Shown: positions 1-10,959, counted from the stretch's first letter. The stretch is 64,000 bases of DNA from Cryomorphaceae bacterium BACL29 MAG-121220-bin8 (GCA_905181705.1 CAJIYP010000003.1:793810-857809); one strand, 5' to 3'. Notes: a model not told the origin generated them from the sequence alone. Made by a program: numbers and translations.

Positions 1-976
1 TACTTAAACTAAAAACAGCCTTGGGCTTTTCATGCCTTTTTAATTTATTAAAATATTGTTGAAAATCCCTAGGCGGGTTATTTTCAAAAATTAAAACAAT
101 TTTTTCTCCTAAATTTTTATCAGGCAAACCACAGATTACAAATGGCTGAGAATAGTACTTGTTTAGACTTCTTTCGATGCTTTCAGGACTAAACTTAATT
201 CCCCCAGAATTTATTATTGCACTAGCCCTGCCGATCCACTTAAATTTAGTACTAGAAATCAGATCAACTTTATCTTTAGTTATAATTGGGGTTTTAGAGA
301 CAAAAGGAGCTGTTATTTTTAAATATTCATTTTTAACAGAAAAAGTAACTCCAGGAATAGCACTGAAAACCTCTTCCCCATTGCTTAAGTTTTTAATTGC
401 AATATGAGAAAGGGTCTCTGTCATGCCAAATGTTTCGAATACTCCAGAGGTTTTATTTTCAACTACTCTCTTTAGGGAGTCCCCAACTGGGCTTCCACCA
501 ATGATTAAACATTTTATTTTTTTAACATGACTGACTACCCTGTCTAGTTGGTAGGGAGTCATGGCGGCAAAATCATATTCTTTTGAAAACTCATTTATTG
601 GATTTCCACTGGGTTTTGATATGAATAAATTTAAACCTAGCACCATCGCTCTAACAACCATCATTTTACCTGCTATAAAATCTAACGGTAAGCAAAGTAA
701 CGCCCGGTCCCCTTCCTTAAGATTAAAGTATTTTCCTGTATTTTTAGCTGATAAAATCATTGAATATTTTAAAGCTGTGATTTTTTTTGGATTCCCTGTA
801 GAACCTGATGTTTGAAGGTTGATTTTAGGATTATCATTTAACCACTCTGTGAAAAATTTTAATAAGCATTTGTCAAATACTGGTGAATCTTCATTTTGCT
901 TTAAAATCCCTAAACTTGAGAAAGGGACACTATTTATTTTAAAATTTGGATGAATTTTTTGATGGTGTTTAGTCAT
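1..976 (-). CDS. menE: O-succinylbenzoate-CoA ligase (AMP-binding), 3' partial at window edge
   Basis: Reverse strand reads MTKHHQKIHPNFKINSVPFSSLG...LQTSGSTGNPKKI...FETFGMTETLSHIA...; TSGSTGxPK AMP-binding motif; overlaps the menC stop; open at window start. Confidence 0.85.
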   Translation of the reverse strand, partial: MTKHHQKIHPNFKINSVPFSSLGILKQNEDSPVFDKCLLKFFTEWLNDNPKINLQTSGSTGNPKKITALKYSMILSAKNTGKYFNLKEGDRALLCLPLDFIAGKMMVVRAMVLGLNLFISKPSGNPINEFSKEYDFAAMTPYQLDRVVSHVKKIKCLIIGGSPVGDSLKRVVENKTSGVFETFGMTETLSHIAIKNLSNGEEVFSAIPGVTFSVKNEYLKITAPFVSKTPIITKDKVDLISSTKFKWIGRASAIINSGGIKFSPESIERSLNKYYSQPFVICGLPDKNLGEKIVLIFENNPPRDFQQYFNKLKRHEKPKAVFSLS

Positions 977-2028
977 TTGGAAGATGTATAACTTTCAAAT
1001 AAATCAGTTGACCAGCTTTTCTCAAATCGATACTTTAAAGAGCCTTTTTCAACAAAATAAGGAGATTCAATATTGTTTAAGAAAAGCTCTCCAGTGCCTA
1101 ACCCCTGTTTTAAAAAGGGAGCTTTATTATAAACCCATTGTGAGATAGCGTTTAGTCCAATGTTACTTTCCAAAGCACTTGTAGACCACCATTTTATATT
1201 TAAAGATTCGGCCAAATGAATCCACTCATCTGCTTTTTTAGTCCCTCCAATTAAGCTAGGTTTTAAAATTATATAAGCGGGGTTTATTTCATAAAGCAGT
1301 TTTTTACGTTCTTTTTCATCTGTAATACCAATAAGCTCTTCGTCCAAAGCGATTAAAAGAGGTGATTTTTCACAAAGAGAAGCCATTTCATGCCATTGCC
1401 TTGCTTTAATGGGCTGTTCAATAGAGTGAATTTTATATTCAGATAATCTTTCTAATTTTTCTAAACATGAAACAGGTTTAAACGACCCATTAGCATCTAC
1501 TCGAATTTCCACATCAGAATCTGAATACTCAGACCTAATTGCGCTTAATAGCTCGCATTCTAGATTAAAATCTAATGCACCAATTTTTATCTTGATACAA
1601 TTAAAGCCTGATTCAATCTTATCTTTTATTTGTTTTTTCATAAAAGATTTTTCGCCCATCCATATCAATCCATTTATAGAGATGCTGTCGTTCCCAGACG
1701 TTAATTTAGATTCTGAAAAAACAAAAGGATTAGATGACTGAAATGACAATAGTGCTGTTTCAAGACCAAACAAAATAGAAGGGTAATCTTCTAAATCACA
1801 AGACGGGTTTAATCCAGATTGGATTTTTTCACAAACCTGTTTTAGTTTGAATTCAAATGTTAAATTAGAATCTGGACTCAATCCCGCTATTAAGCTGCAC
1901 TCACCAATTCCATAATTTTCCCCATCAACAATTACAATAAACCAACTTTCCTTATCATTTAAGACTCCCCTTGAGGTTCCTCCGGGTGTTTTAAATTTTA
2001 ATAAGTGTTTAAAATAATAAGCTTTCAT
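973..2028 (-). CDS. menC: o-succinylbenzoate synthase (enolase superfamily)
   Basis: 351 aa; KIKIGA, RVDANGSF, ALDEEL motifs; men cluster context. Confidence 0.88.
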   Translation of the reverse strand: MKAYYFKHLLKFKTPGGTSRGVLNDKESWFIVIVDGENYGIGECSLIAGLSPDSNLTFEFKLKQVCEKIQSGLNPSCDLEDYPSILFGLETALLSFQSSNPFVFSESKLTSGNDSISINGLIWMGEKSFMKKQIKDKIESGFNCIKIKIGALDFNLECELLSAIRSEYSDSDVEIRVDANGSFKPVSCLEKLERLSEYKIHSIEQPIKARQWHEMASLCEKSPLLIALDEELIGITDEKERKKLLYEINPAYIILKPSLIGGTKKADEWIHLAESLNIKWWSTSALESNIGLNAISQWVYNKAPFLKQGLGTGELFLNNIESPYFVEKGSLKYRFEKSWSTDLFESYTSSK

Positions 2029-2031
2029 TTT

Positions 2032-2943
2032 TTAAATAATGTCAATGAAATGTAATGATAAAATAATTGAGTAAAAAAAGATGGAAAAAACCAAAGGCTT
2101 TAACTGAGAATCAAATTTTTCGGGATTAGTAATGTTTAAAATTAAAACAAGATGTATTGTAAGCAAAACAATAAGCGAAACAATAAGTCCTAAAAACATT
2201 AAAGAACTAGAATTCAGTTTAAAATGAAGTATTGAAATGAAAATTATAGACATGAAAATTAAGAAACAGTGGTATAGCTTTGATTTAAAAATTCCTAGCT
2301 TGACAACTATTGTTTTTTTTTCAGATTTTTCATCATTTTCTACATCTCTCATGTTGTTAAGGTTTAAAACACCAACACTTAATAAACCAATAGAGCATGC
2401 AGGGTAAATAAGAACGGAATTAAACATAGAGGTAAATAAAAAGTTAGAACCTAAAACGCTTAATAGTCCAAAAAACAAAAAAACAAAAAGATCTCCAAAA
2501 CCCATATACCCATATGCATTTTCCCCAACGGTATACTTAATGGCAGATATTATGGCAGCTAAGCCTAAGGCAATAAATAAGATTAAGTTATTTATGTCTT
2601 TCCCAAAAGATATAAAAACTAACAAGAAAGTTAAAATGAAAGATATAGTTGACAACAAAAAAATTCCTTTTTTCATTTCTTTTGCGCTTATTTCTCCGCT
2701 TTGAACGGCTCTTTTAGGTCCAATTCGGTTATTATCTGTGCCTTTTATGCCATCCCCATAATCATTAGCAAAGTTAGATAGAACTTGATAAGAAATAGTT
2801 GTAAATATGGCTAATAAAAAAATTGGCAGATCAAACATTTTTTGATTTATGGTCGCAAAAGATCCAACTAATATTCCAGAAATAGACAAAGGGATTGTTC
2901 TAAGTCGTGCGGCAGAAATCCATTGATTAAGCTTTGAAGACAT
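2032..2943 (-). CDS. menA: 1,4-dihydroxy-2-naphthoate polyprenyltransferase
   Basis: UbiA-type membrane protein with NFANDYGDGIKGTD motif; men cluster context. Confidence 0.9.
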   Translation of the reverse strand: MSSKLNQWISAARLRTIPLSISGILVGSFATINQKMFDLPIFLLAIFTTISYQVLSNFANDYGDGIKGTDNNRIGPKRAVQSGEISAKEMKKGIFLLSTISFILTFLLVFISFGKDINNLILFIALGLAAIISAIKYTVGENAYGYMGFGDLFVFLFFGLLSVLGSNFLFTSMFNSVLIYPACSIGLLSVGVLNLNNMRDVENDEKSEKKTIVVKLGIFKSKLYHCFLIFMSIIFISILHFKLNSSSLMFLGLIVSLIVLLTIHLVLILNITNPEKFDSQLKPLVFSIFFYSIILSLHFIDII

Positions 2944-2968
2944 TTATTAATATAATTTTTAACAAAGT

Positions 2969-3793
2969 TTAAGGGAACTTAGGATATTTTTTAAAATTTG
3001 GCTCTCTTTTTTCTAGAAAAGCATTTTTACCTTCTTGAGCTTCCTCCGTCAGGTAATACAATAAAGTTGCGTCTCCAGCAAGTTGCATAAGCCCATGCTG
3101 ACCATCTAACTCAGCGTTTAAACTTCTTTTTATCATTCTTAAAGCTAACGGACTTCTTTTTTGCATCATGGAACACCATTCAAGAGTAGTCTCTTCAAGC
3201 TTTTCTAATGTTACTACTTTGTTTACCATCCCCATTTTTAATGCTTCTTCAGCAGAATATTGTTGACATAAAAACCAGATTTCTCGCGCTTTTTTTTGCC
3301 CCACATGTCGGGCTAAGTAAGAAGAGCCAAAGCCTCCGTCAAAACTTCCAACCTTTGGACCTGTTTGTCCAAAAACAGCATTTTCACTTGCAATGGTAAG
3401 ATCACAAACAACATGTAAAACATGTCCTCCTCCAATTGCATATCCATTTACCATAGCAATTACTGGTTTGGGAATTTCTCTAATTTTTTTATGTAAATCG
3501 AGGACATTTAACCGTGGGACCCCATCGTCTCCAATATAGCCGCCAGAACCTTTTACATTTTGGTCACCTCCACTACAAAAGGCCTTATCTCCTGCCCCTG
3601 TTAAAACGACAACATCAACGTCATTACGCTCTCTACAAGCATCGAAAGCCTCTAGCATTTGAATATTTGTTTCAGGCCTGAAAGCATTGTAAACCTTAGG
3701 CCTATTAATGGTTATTTTAGCGACTCCATTATAAAGCTCAAACTTTATATCAGAGTATTTTTTTATTTCGTTCCACTGGATTTTCATGAACAT
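2969..3793 (-). CDS. menB: 1,4-dihydroxy-2-naphthoyl-CoA synthase (crotonase family)
   Basis: 274 aa; [30 protein letters not shown] typical of MenB. Confidence 0.93.
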   Translation of the reverse strand: MFMKIQWNEIKKYSDIKFELYNGVAKITINRPKVYNAFRPETNIQMLEAFDACRERNDVDVVVLTGAGDKAFCSGGDQNVKGSGGYIGDDGVPRLNVLDLHKKIREIPKPVIAMVNGYAIGGGHVLHVVCDLTIASENAVFGQTGPKVGSFDGGFGSSYLARHVGQKKAREIWFLCQQYSAEEALKMGMVNKVVTLEKLEETTLEWCSMMQKRSPLALRMIKRSLNAELDGQHGLMQLAGDATLLYYLTEEAQEGKNAFLEKREPNFKKYPKFP

Positions 3794-3833
3794 TTTTTTT
3801 TAAATATAATACTTTCTTTAGCTTAAATGAATC

Positions 3834-5627
3834 TTAATTTTTCGATAAAAATTTAAAGTAATTTTTTAGAGTTTCTGAACTTAACTCTGAAGGGGTGGAG
3901 ACTTCTAAAATTTTTGGTTTAGTTGATTTATTAAAAAATCTTTTTAATGCAAACTTAAGTCCAAACTGTGTTTTTTTATGTTGATAATCAAACCCATATT
4001 GTTGAGCTATTTTTTTAGCATTCAAAGAATGTTTTGTTTCAATAAATTTTGAAAAAATCGCATCATCTTTATGTCCAGGAAGAATTCTAAAAATCCCACC
4101 ACCACTATTATTTATTATTATAATTCTAAAGTCAGGTTTTATGTAATTATTCCAAAGACCATTGACATCATAGAAAAAACTTAGATCTCCTGTTATTAAA
4201 AGTGTTGGAGATTTATTTTCCAAAGAAGCTCCAACGGCTGTTGACGTGCTGCCGTCAATTCCACTAGTTCCTCTGTTACAATACACGACATTATTAAAAG
4301 ATATTTTGAAAAGTTGAAGGTATCTTATCGGAGAACTATTAGAAACTTGAATAAGATATCTTTTAGGAATCCTTGATGATAAAATAGAAAAAACAATTAA
4401 ATCGGAATAATTTGCATTTCTAATAAACTTTTGATGACTAGAAGCTCTTTGCATGGAAATACCGTTCCATAAATTATAAAAATCAGATGATTTATGTTTT
4501 TTTGATAAAGTTTTTTTGAAAAACAAGTTTGGGGAAGTCTTAATGTGTTTTACTCCACTAAAATACGTGTCATTAGCCTTATTCAGTCCAATATGTAAGT
4601 GTAATTTTGGAGGCTTGGACCTTAAAAAAGATTTAATTTTTTTTGAGATTATCATCCCCCCAAGTGTAATCAAAATTTCAGGGGAAAGTTTTTTAAACCA
4701 ATTCTCTTTATCGTCAATCAACTCTAAAGGGGCAATTATTTGATCAATATTTTGGAAAAAAGCATCATTATTTAAATTTGAAGTCGACTCTGTCAATACA
4801 ATAATATTTGAAAAGGAACGTATATTGTTAATAACAGAGTTAGACAAACAATTGGGTTCAGAAGACCCGACCAGAATCATCACCTTGGAGCTTTTGGTAA
4901 TTACGTCAGCATATTTTTTATATTTTTTTTCTTCAAAAGATTTTTTAATTCTTTTAGTGCTTGTAAGGTTGACAGTAGGTTTTTTTGTAAAGCCATAAAG
5001 AGGCTCTTCCATTGGAATATTAATGTGGACAGGTTTTTGTAGCAAAGTAGATTCGTTAAGTCTTTTGTTTAATAATTTTTCATTAAACTTTTGAATATCT
5101 AATTGCAGTTTTTTTATTTTTTCAGTACTTAGGTCATCACTTATCAAATTTTGTTGATTGCTACTTATTATAGATTTTGTTTCGTGATTAACATCTTGAC
5201 GTAATGAGTCGGAACTTAATATGTTTTCTCCAAAAACATTAAGCTGGCTTATTGTCTGACCATCCCCAATATTGATTTTATATTTTGGTCTATCGGCGGA
5301 GAGTATGATTAATGGAATTTCGCTGTAAAAAGCTTCTGCAACAGAGGGAGCATAATTAAGAAGTGCAGAGCCAGAGGTGCAAAGTAGAATTACTGGACTT
5401 TTAGTTTGTTGCGCAATTCCAAGAGCAAAAAAACCTGCCGATCTCTCGTCAACAATACTATAACAGTTAAAGTCCTTGCTAGAAGCAAAACTAATTGCTA
5501 ATGGAGCATTTCTTGATCCTGGAGAAATGACCACATTGTTTATGCCTAGCTTTAAACAAGAAAGAATAGTTGTTTGAGCATTATCAATTTTGGGATACAT
5601 CATCACTATACAAATGTAGTAAATCAA
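3834..5627 (-). CDS. menD: SEPHCHC synthase (ThDP enzyme); real start may be the downstream MMYPKID
   Basis: SPGSRNAPLA motif, DERSAGFFALG, ThDP-binding GDLSFFYDVNGLW. Confidence 0.92.
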   Translation of the reverse strand: MIYYICIVMMYPKIDNAQTTILSCLKLGINNVVISPGSRNAPLAISFASSKDFNCYSIVDERSAGFFALGIAQQTKSPVILLCTSGSALLNYAPSVAEAFYSEIPLIILSADRPKYKINIGDGQTISQLNVFGENILSSDSLRQDVNHETKSIISSNQQNLISDDLSTEKIKKLQLDIQKFNEKLLNKRLNESTLLQKPVHINIPMEEPLYGFTKKPTVNLTSTKRIKKSFEEKKYKKYADVITKSSKVMILVGSSEPNCLSNSVINNIRSFSNIIVLTESTSNLNNDAFFQNIDQIIAPLELIDDKENWFKKLSPEILITLGGMIISKKIKSFLRSKPPKLHLHIGLNKANDTYFSGVKHIKTSPNLFFKKTLSKKHKSSDFYNLWNGISMQRASSHQKFIRNANYSDLIVFSILSSRIPKRYLIQVSNSSPIRYLQLFKISFNNVVYCNRGTSGIDGSTSTAVGASLENKSPTLLITGDLSFFYDVNGLWNNYIKPDFRIIIINNSGGGIFRILPGHKDDAIFSKFIETKHSLNAKKIAQQYGFDYQHKKTQFGLKFALKRFFNKSTKPKILEVSTPSELSSETLKNYFKFLSKN

Positions 5628-5635
5628 TTAATGGA

Positions 5636-6679
5636 CTACTTAAAAACCGCGTCCAATATTGTTTTAGATTTATTCATTATTTCTTCCCATTCTTTTTCTG
5701 GATTACTATCTTTAGTTATTCCTCCACCAACAAAAATTTCCCCTTTATTTTTTTGAATATGAACACATCTTAAATTTACAAAAAGGCAGCAATTACAATC
5801 ACTGAGTTTTCCTAAATATCCAGAATAAAAAGCTCTATCATAACGCTCTATTGATTTAATAATCGAAAGAGCTTTTTCTTTAGGGACCCCTCCAACCGCT
5901 GGAGTAGGATGTATAGAGGCAATAATCTCTGAGGGACTTGAACTTGTTTTTCCAGAAATTGAGGTTTTTAGATGATCAATTTTTCCTGCATTTACAGTAA
6001 TAGAACTTTCTGCTTTAATATTCTTACAAAAAGGGATTAAGTTTTTTTTTATTTCGTCTACCACTATTTTTTGTTCAAGAATCTCTTTATCCCCCCATCG
6101 GGCAACTTCTTTTTTCTTTGTGCCCGCAAGAGCCATGGTAGTTATTTTTTTATTTTGAATTTCTAAAAGAGTTTCTGGTGTGGCTCCCATCCAAAAGTTT
6201 TCTTTTGGGTGGTAAAATAAATAGCAAAAAGCATTGGTATAAAGGCTTAATAAGTTTTTTAAGTAATAGTTGAAATTTTTATCACTTAAACCAAACTCAA
6301 AACTTCTAGAATAAACAAGTTTAGTTAATTCACTTTTTGAAATTGTGTTAATTATTTCAGTAACATCTTTAATATAAACTTCTTTGAAAGCAGAGAAATT
6401 TAAGTTTTGATTAAGTGTTTTGTTCAATGAGTTTGAAAAGCCGCCTTCACTAAGTTTTGTTGAAAACATCTTGTCATTTCCAATAAAATAACCTTTTTTA
6501 TTCGTCTCAAAAGGCATCATAATAAACCCAGGTTTTTCAGTCAAAGAATTATTTATTATTTGTCCATCTCCCCAGTAACAGACTAGCTCTTCTGAATTAG
6601 GTAGTCTAAAGGCAATAAAAGGAATCTTTTGTGAGTGTAAAGATTTTAGTTTTGTAAAAAAAGCAATATTTGAAACCAT
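5636..6679 (-). CDS. menF: isochorismate synthase
   Basis: Chorismate-binding domain: GATPETLLEI, MALAGTKKK, HPTPAVGGVPKE, YSGYLG. Confidence 0.88.
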   Translation of the reverse strand: MVSNIAFFTKLKSLHSQKIPFIAFRLPNSEELVCYWGDGQIINNSLTEKPGFIMMPFETNKKGYFIGNDKMFSTKLSEGGFSNSLNKTLNQNLNFSAFKEVYIKDVTEIINTISKSELTKLVYSRSFEFGLSDKNFNYYLKNLLSLYTNAFCYLFYHPKENFWMGATPETLLEIQNKKITTMALAGTKKKEVARWGDKEILEQKIVVDEIKKNLIPFCKNIKAESSITVNAGKIDHLKTSISGKTSSSPSEIIASIHPTPAVGGVPKEKALSIIKSIERYDRAFYSGYLGKLSDCNCCLFVNLRCVHIQKNKGEIFVGGGITKDSNPEKEWEEIMNKSKTILDAVFK

Positions 6680-6705
6680 AATTGATTCTACAAGTTTTAT
6701 TAATC

Positions 6706-7422
6706 TTATTTTTTAGCAATATATATTGATGTCGCACCAAACATTTGAGTTTGAACCTTGACGTTTGAAAAGCCACATTTATTTAAAACCAAAATAAAAT
6801 TCTTGCCACTTGGAAATTTTTCTGCAGATTTTTGAAGGTATTGATATGCGGTTTTATCTTTTGAGAACAAAGATCCTATTAGAGGAATAAAAGACCTACT
6901 AAAAAAGAAATAAAAAAATTTGATTATGGAATTTTCTGGAACAGAAGTCTCCAATATTATTAATTTCCCCCTACTTCTTAGAACTCTGTGACTCTCTTTT
7001 AATCCCTTTTCTAAGTTTTCGAAATTTCTAACTCCAAAGCCAATAGTGACCAAATCAAAACTTTCTTTTTCATAATCAAGATTCTCAGCATCTCCCGAAA
7101 TTAAGACAACTTTATTTGACAGTTTTTTATTATTAATTTTTTTTCTTCCAACCTCAAGCATTTGTTCAGAAATATCCAATCCAATTATACTAGATTCAGT
7201 TATTTTAGAAAGTTCTAAAGCAATATCAGCTGTTCCCGTAGCAATGTCTAAAATATCTTTTGGATTGTCAGATTTTGCGATTTTATAGATTTTTTTTCTC
7301 CACCGAATATCATTTCCAAACGTCATTATTCGGTTTAATAAATCATATTCAGCAGAAATAGAATCAAACATGTTTTTAACTTGAACTTTTTTAGAAAGCT
7401 TTAGTTTTTGGTTTGGCTTCAT
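6706..7422 (-). CDS. ubiE: demethylmenaquinone methyltransferase
   Basis: SAM methyltransferase: FDSISAEYDLLNRIMTFGNDIRWR, LDIATGTADIAL, IGFGVRNFENLEKGL. Confidence 0.92.
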   Translation of the reverse strand: MKPNQKLKLSKKVQVKNMFDSISAEYDLLNRIMTFGNDIRWRKKIYKIAKSDNPKDILDIATGTADIALELSKITESSIIGLDISEQMLEVGRKKINNKKLSNKVVLISGDAENLDYEKESFDLVTIGFGVRNFENLEKGLKESHRVLRSRGKLIILETSVPENSIIKFFYFFFSRSFIPLIGSLFSKDKTAYQYLQKSAEKFPSGKNFILVLNKCGFSNVKVQTQMFGATSIYIAKK

Positions 7423-7483
7423 TTGTAGATTTAAAAGAGCCTCAAATATAATTAATTAGTGTGATTGAGAATTATTATAATTA

Positions 7484-7825
7484 TTAATATAATAAATGTT
7501 TTTTTTCAGAATTTTTCCATCCTGATTGGTATTGGTAGTTGACAAAGAAAACCTTTAAGTCTGCTTGATATTCATAATCTACAAAAATTACTTTCTTTTC
7601 AGCCTGATATTTCTGACTAACAAAAAACCAAAGACCATCATTTCCCATTGCTTTATAAGATTGTTTAACTTTAAAAACTCTTAAGTCTGCTTGATAATCT
7701 TGTTTGACAACGAACACCTTTAAGTCCGCTTGATAAGAGTTATTAGTGGAATATATTTTTTGTGAATACAAAGAAATACTTATAAAAAGAGCCCATATTG
7801 AAAAAAAGTAGTTTTTCATATACAA
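7484..7825 (-). CDS. secreted short-repeat protein (YQADLKVFxV repeats; possibly DUF6150-like)
   Basis: 113 aa, signal peptide then imperfect repeats YQADLKVFVV/YQADLRVFKV/YKAMGNDGLWFFV/YQAEKKVIFV/YQADLKVFFV/YQSGW. Confidence 0.6.
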   Translation of the reverse strand: MYMKNYFFSIWALFISISLYSQKIYSTNNSYQADLKVFVVKQDYQADLRVFKVKQSYKAMGNDGLWFFVSQKYQAEKKVIFVDYEYQADLKVFFVNYQYQSGWKNSEKKHLLY

Positions 7826-7863
7826 ACATATTCAAAAACAATGCCATGTATTAAATCAAATAG

Positions 7864-9312
7864 CTAGATTTCCCAACCAGCTCTGTATTTTCTTGTAACA
7901 AATTGATTAGCTTCTTCAAGGTTTGTTATTTTCATGTTTTCTCCGTCCCAAAGAAGTTTTTTTCTAGCAAAAAAGTCTAATTTACCTTTCGCATTTTCTT
8001 TTCTAAGCATATAGCTTCTTATAGCTAAATTACCCATTAGAACAGTTTCCGTCATTGGTCCTGCATAATCAAAAGAAGAAGTTAAGTCAAGATGCTCTTT
8101 ACTATTAAAGCCAGCTTTACAAGCATCCACCCATCTGCGCTGATGGCCATATTCAGGCTCAGACATTTTCTCAGTTTCTGGGCCAAACTCTGTCTCTCCA
8201 TTATATAAATACAGTTTCGGAGTTAACGCAGAGCTATCATTAATGTTTGTAGAAATAATACCTTTCTCACCAATCATTAAAACACCATTAAAGCTCCCAG
8301 GTCCTCCAATATCATCATTTGCTGGAATAATTTCTGGATGTGGTGGTCTTATTCCGCCATCTGTCCAAGTTAATTGCATTGGGGTGTCATTTTTTTCTGT
8401 TGAACCAAAGTTTAAAGTAATTAATGATGAAGGTGGACATCCTTCAGGAAAATAATCAGCATTCCACATTTTCGTATAAACACTTCCCACACTACATTCA
8501 GCATCCTTTGGATATTTTAGTCCCAGAGTTCTAAAAGGAATATCAATTAAGTGACACCCAACATCTCCTAAGGCTCCAGTACCATATTCCCACCAGCCTC
8601 TCCAATTAAATGGATGCAAGTTTGGGGTGTAAGGCTTGTCCGAGGCTGGGCCTAACCATAAGTCCCAATTTAAGGAATCAGGTTTGTTACTAGGATCAGG
8701 CTTCATCATTTCTATTCCCTGTGGCCAAACAGGTCTATTGGTCCATACTTTTACTTCTGAAATTTTACCAACCTTTCCTGAGTCAATCCAGTTTTGTACC
8801 ATTCCTAATAATGGATTGGAGCCTCCTTGGTTACCCATTTGAGTAACCACTTTTTGTTTTCTTGCTAGAGTGGTTAAAAGTCTAGCTTCTTTTATGTTGT
8901 GGGTTATAGGTTTTTGAACGTATACATGTTTGTTCCTTTCCATTGCATAAACTGCAGCACATCCATGAACATGATCAGGAGTTGATATTGTTACGGCGTC
9001 CAAATCTTTTTCTTTATCTAACATTTCTCTAAAGTCAGAGTATAGTTTTGCCTTAGGAAACTTTTTTACTGTTCCTTTAGCGCTTCCTGAGAAATCAACA
9101 TCGCACAATGCTCCTATCCTTTCTCTTCCATTTACTGAGGAGTTTAAAATATCACTAGAACCTTTCCCTCCAGCTCCAATAGCCGCTAAATTAAGTTGAT
9201 CACTTGGTGGAGTGTACCCAACCCCTCCTAAAACATTTCTTGGTACAATGAAAAATCCAGCTCCTATAGCAGAGGATTTCTTAATAAAATTTCTTCTTGA
9301 TTTTTTGTTCAT
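7864..9312 (-). CDS. Gfo/Idh/MocA family oxidoreductase with Tat-like signal
   Basis: N-term KKSRRNFIKKSSAIGAG (twin-arginine), LAAIGAGGKG Rossmann, VQKPITHN motif. Confidence 0.87.
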   Translation of the reverse strand: MNKKSRRNFIKKSSAIGAGFFIVPRNVLGGVGYTPPSDQLNLAAIGAGGKGSSDILNSSVNGRERIGALCDVDFSGSAKGTVKKFPKAKLYSDFREMLDKEKDLDAVTISTPDHVHGCAAVYAMERNKHVYVQKPITHNIKEARLLTTLARKQKVVTQMGNQGGSNPLLGMVQNWIDSGKVGKISEVKVWTNRPVWPQGIEMMKPDPSNKPDSLNWDLWLGPASDKPYTPNLHPFNWRGWWEYGTGALGDVGCHLIDIPFRTLGLKYPKDAECSVGSVYTKMWNADYFPEGCPPSSLITLNFGSTEKNDTPMQLTWTDGGIRPPHPEIIPANDDIGGPGSFNGVLMIGEKGIISTNINDSSALTPKLYLYNGETEFGPETEKMSEPEYGHQRRWVDACKAGFNSKEHLDLTSSFDYAGPMTETVLMGNLAIRSYMLRKENAKGKLDFFARKKLLWDGENMKITNLEEANQFVTRKYRAGWEI

Positions 9313-9389
9313 AGCGATATTATTTTACCTAAAAGTAGTTTAATATCGATAAGAATCAAAAGAATCAAAGAAGCTTTTTTATAAAAAAA

Positions 9390-10319
9390 TTAATTTTCAG
9401 AAATACTAACTCTAGTAGGGGAATCAGCTCCGCTAATTATAGATTTTACACCGGCTGCAATTGCCTTTATAGTTTCTGAAATAGTGAAAAGATCTAAAGT
9501 CTTGGCTTCGTCCGATACTTTGTGGTAATCTAAATCTTTATCCATAGGACTTGTGGAAAAAGTATGGGAAGGAACTCCTAATTTAGCCAAGGAGGCGTTA
9601 TCAGATCTAAAAAATAAATTAAAATTAACATATGGATCTGGAAAAACCTTGTAATCAGAACCAATTAAGTTTTGTTGTATTATTCTTCCAAAATCAGAGC
9701 GGTCAAAGCCCGTTATCCAAGCTGTTTTAGGCCCAAAAGGAGATTCTTTTCCAATCATTTCAATGTTTATCCCAGCTATTATATTTTTAGAATTGATTTG
9801 CTTTCCAAAATAATTAGAACCGAGTAAACCCATTTCTTCAGCTGTAAAAGCAACAAACAACAAGCTTCTTTCGTTGTTGTTTTGATTTGAAAAATGTTCT
9901 GCAAGCGCAAGAACGGCTGTGACTCCAGAAGCATTGTCATTAGCCCCATTAAAAATCACATCTTCTTCATCACCCCCTTTTTTAATACCTAAATGATCAT
10001 AATGAGCAGAGATTACTACAATTTCATTCTTTTTACTTTTCCCCTCAAGATACCCTACTATATTAAAGAGAGAAAGTCCTCTTTCTTCAAAATTTTGCCT
10101 GTAAGAGTTCATGCCTCCAAACCAGCCTAACCCTATTCTCTCAAACTCTTTTTCGATATAAATAGCTGCCTTTTCAATCCCAATTGTACCAGCTTTTCTT
10201 CCCTCCATTAAGTCAGAGGACAGCGCAAATAGATGTGATTTAATTAACTCTTCGGAGATAACCTGAGAGCTAAGAATCCCGGAGAAAATCAACAAAAAAA
10301 GAGTAAGTTGTTTAAACAT
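9390..10319 (-). CDS. M28 family metallopeptidase
   Basis: SAHYDHLG, NGANDNASGV, FTAEEMGLLGS motifs. Confidence 0.88.
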   Translation of the reverse strand: MFKQLTLFLLIFSGILSSQVISEELIKSHLFALSSDLMEGRKAGTIGIEKAAIYIEKEFERIGLGWFGGMNSYRQNFEERGLSLFNIVGYLEGKSKKNEIVVISAHYDHLGIKKGGDEEDVIFNGANDNASGVTAVLALAEHFSNQNNNERSLLFVAFTAEEMGLLGSNYFGKQINSKNIIAGINIEMIGKESPFGPKTAWITGFDRSDFGRIIQQNLIGSDYKVFPDPYVNFNLFFRSDNASLAKLGVPSHTFSTSPMDKDLDYHKVSDEAKTLDLFTISETIKAIAAGVKSIISGADSPTRVSISEN

Positions 10320-10335
10320 TTTTTATAAATAAGAG

Positions 10336-10722
10336 TTATTCTATTTTTTTAAATTCAATAACTATTTCAGCATTCTCTTTGTCTATTTTAATTGCAGAAC
10401 CATCTTCTTTTATAAACACTTGGGCATCATAAAAAAAAACACTCCCTCGAGAAACTGTAATTTTTGATTTGTCGTAGTGTCTGTGAGTCAATATCTTTTG
10501 AAATGAGTCAAGATCACTTTTAATTAACATTTCTTCAACATTTATAGTCAGCGTTTCTAAATTAGACTTCCAAACTCCATTAATTTCATCAATAGATTTC
10601 ATCTCTCGATAGGGGCTATTACACGATATTAAAGTAGACACAATTAAAAAGGCAATTAACTTATTCATTTTACTATTTTGATTTGTCTTGAATAGCCTTG
10701 TAAATTCCAGCACAAGCTTCAT
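10336..10722 (-). CDS. hypothetical lipoprotein (likely start at 10668, MNKLIAFLIVSTLISCN)
   Basis: Lipobox LISC after the internal Met. Confidence 0.55.
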   Translation of the reverse strand: MKLVLEFTRLFKTNQNSKMNKLIAFLIVSTLISCNSPYREMKSIDEINGVWKSNLETLTINVEEMLIKSDLDSFQKILTHRHYDKSKITVSRGSVFFYDAQVFIKEDGSAIKIDKENAEIVIEFKKIE

Positions 10723-10831
10723 AATCTTCCAATTTTTCGTGTTTATAGAGTAGTTGGTAAAGCTCGTTTATCGCAGCTCCTTTTTCAAGTTTAGTTACTG
10801 CTCTTAGATAAAATTTATCAGATACGTTCAT
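10673..10831 (-). CDS. small conserved-looking protein, 52 aa
   Basis: Below the 60-aa track cutoff: MNVSDKFYLRAVTKLEKGAAINELYQLLYKHEKLEDYEACAGIYKAIQDKSK*; closely followed by the lipoprotein start at 10668. Confidence 0.55.
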   Translation of the reverse strand: MNVSDKFYLRAVTKLEKGAAINELYQLLYKHEKLEDYEACAGIYKAIQDKSK

Positions 10832-10959
10832 TTATGAATATGAAAATAACAAATATGATACCAAAAAAAAAATCTGTCAAAAAGTCAAAAAACTAAAAAA
10901 ACTATTCTTATCGTAAAAGAGTTTTTTAAGTTTTAGAAATATTTTTACATAATTATTGC

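Noticed and set aside
5570-5773. Short + ORFs opposite the menD/menF junction
   Set aside because: Antisense to confident genes, no features of real proteins.
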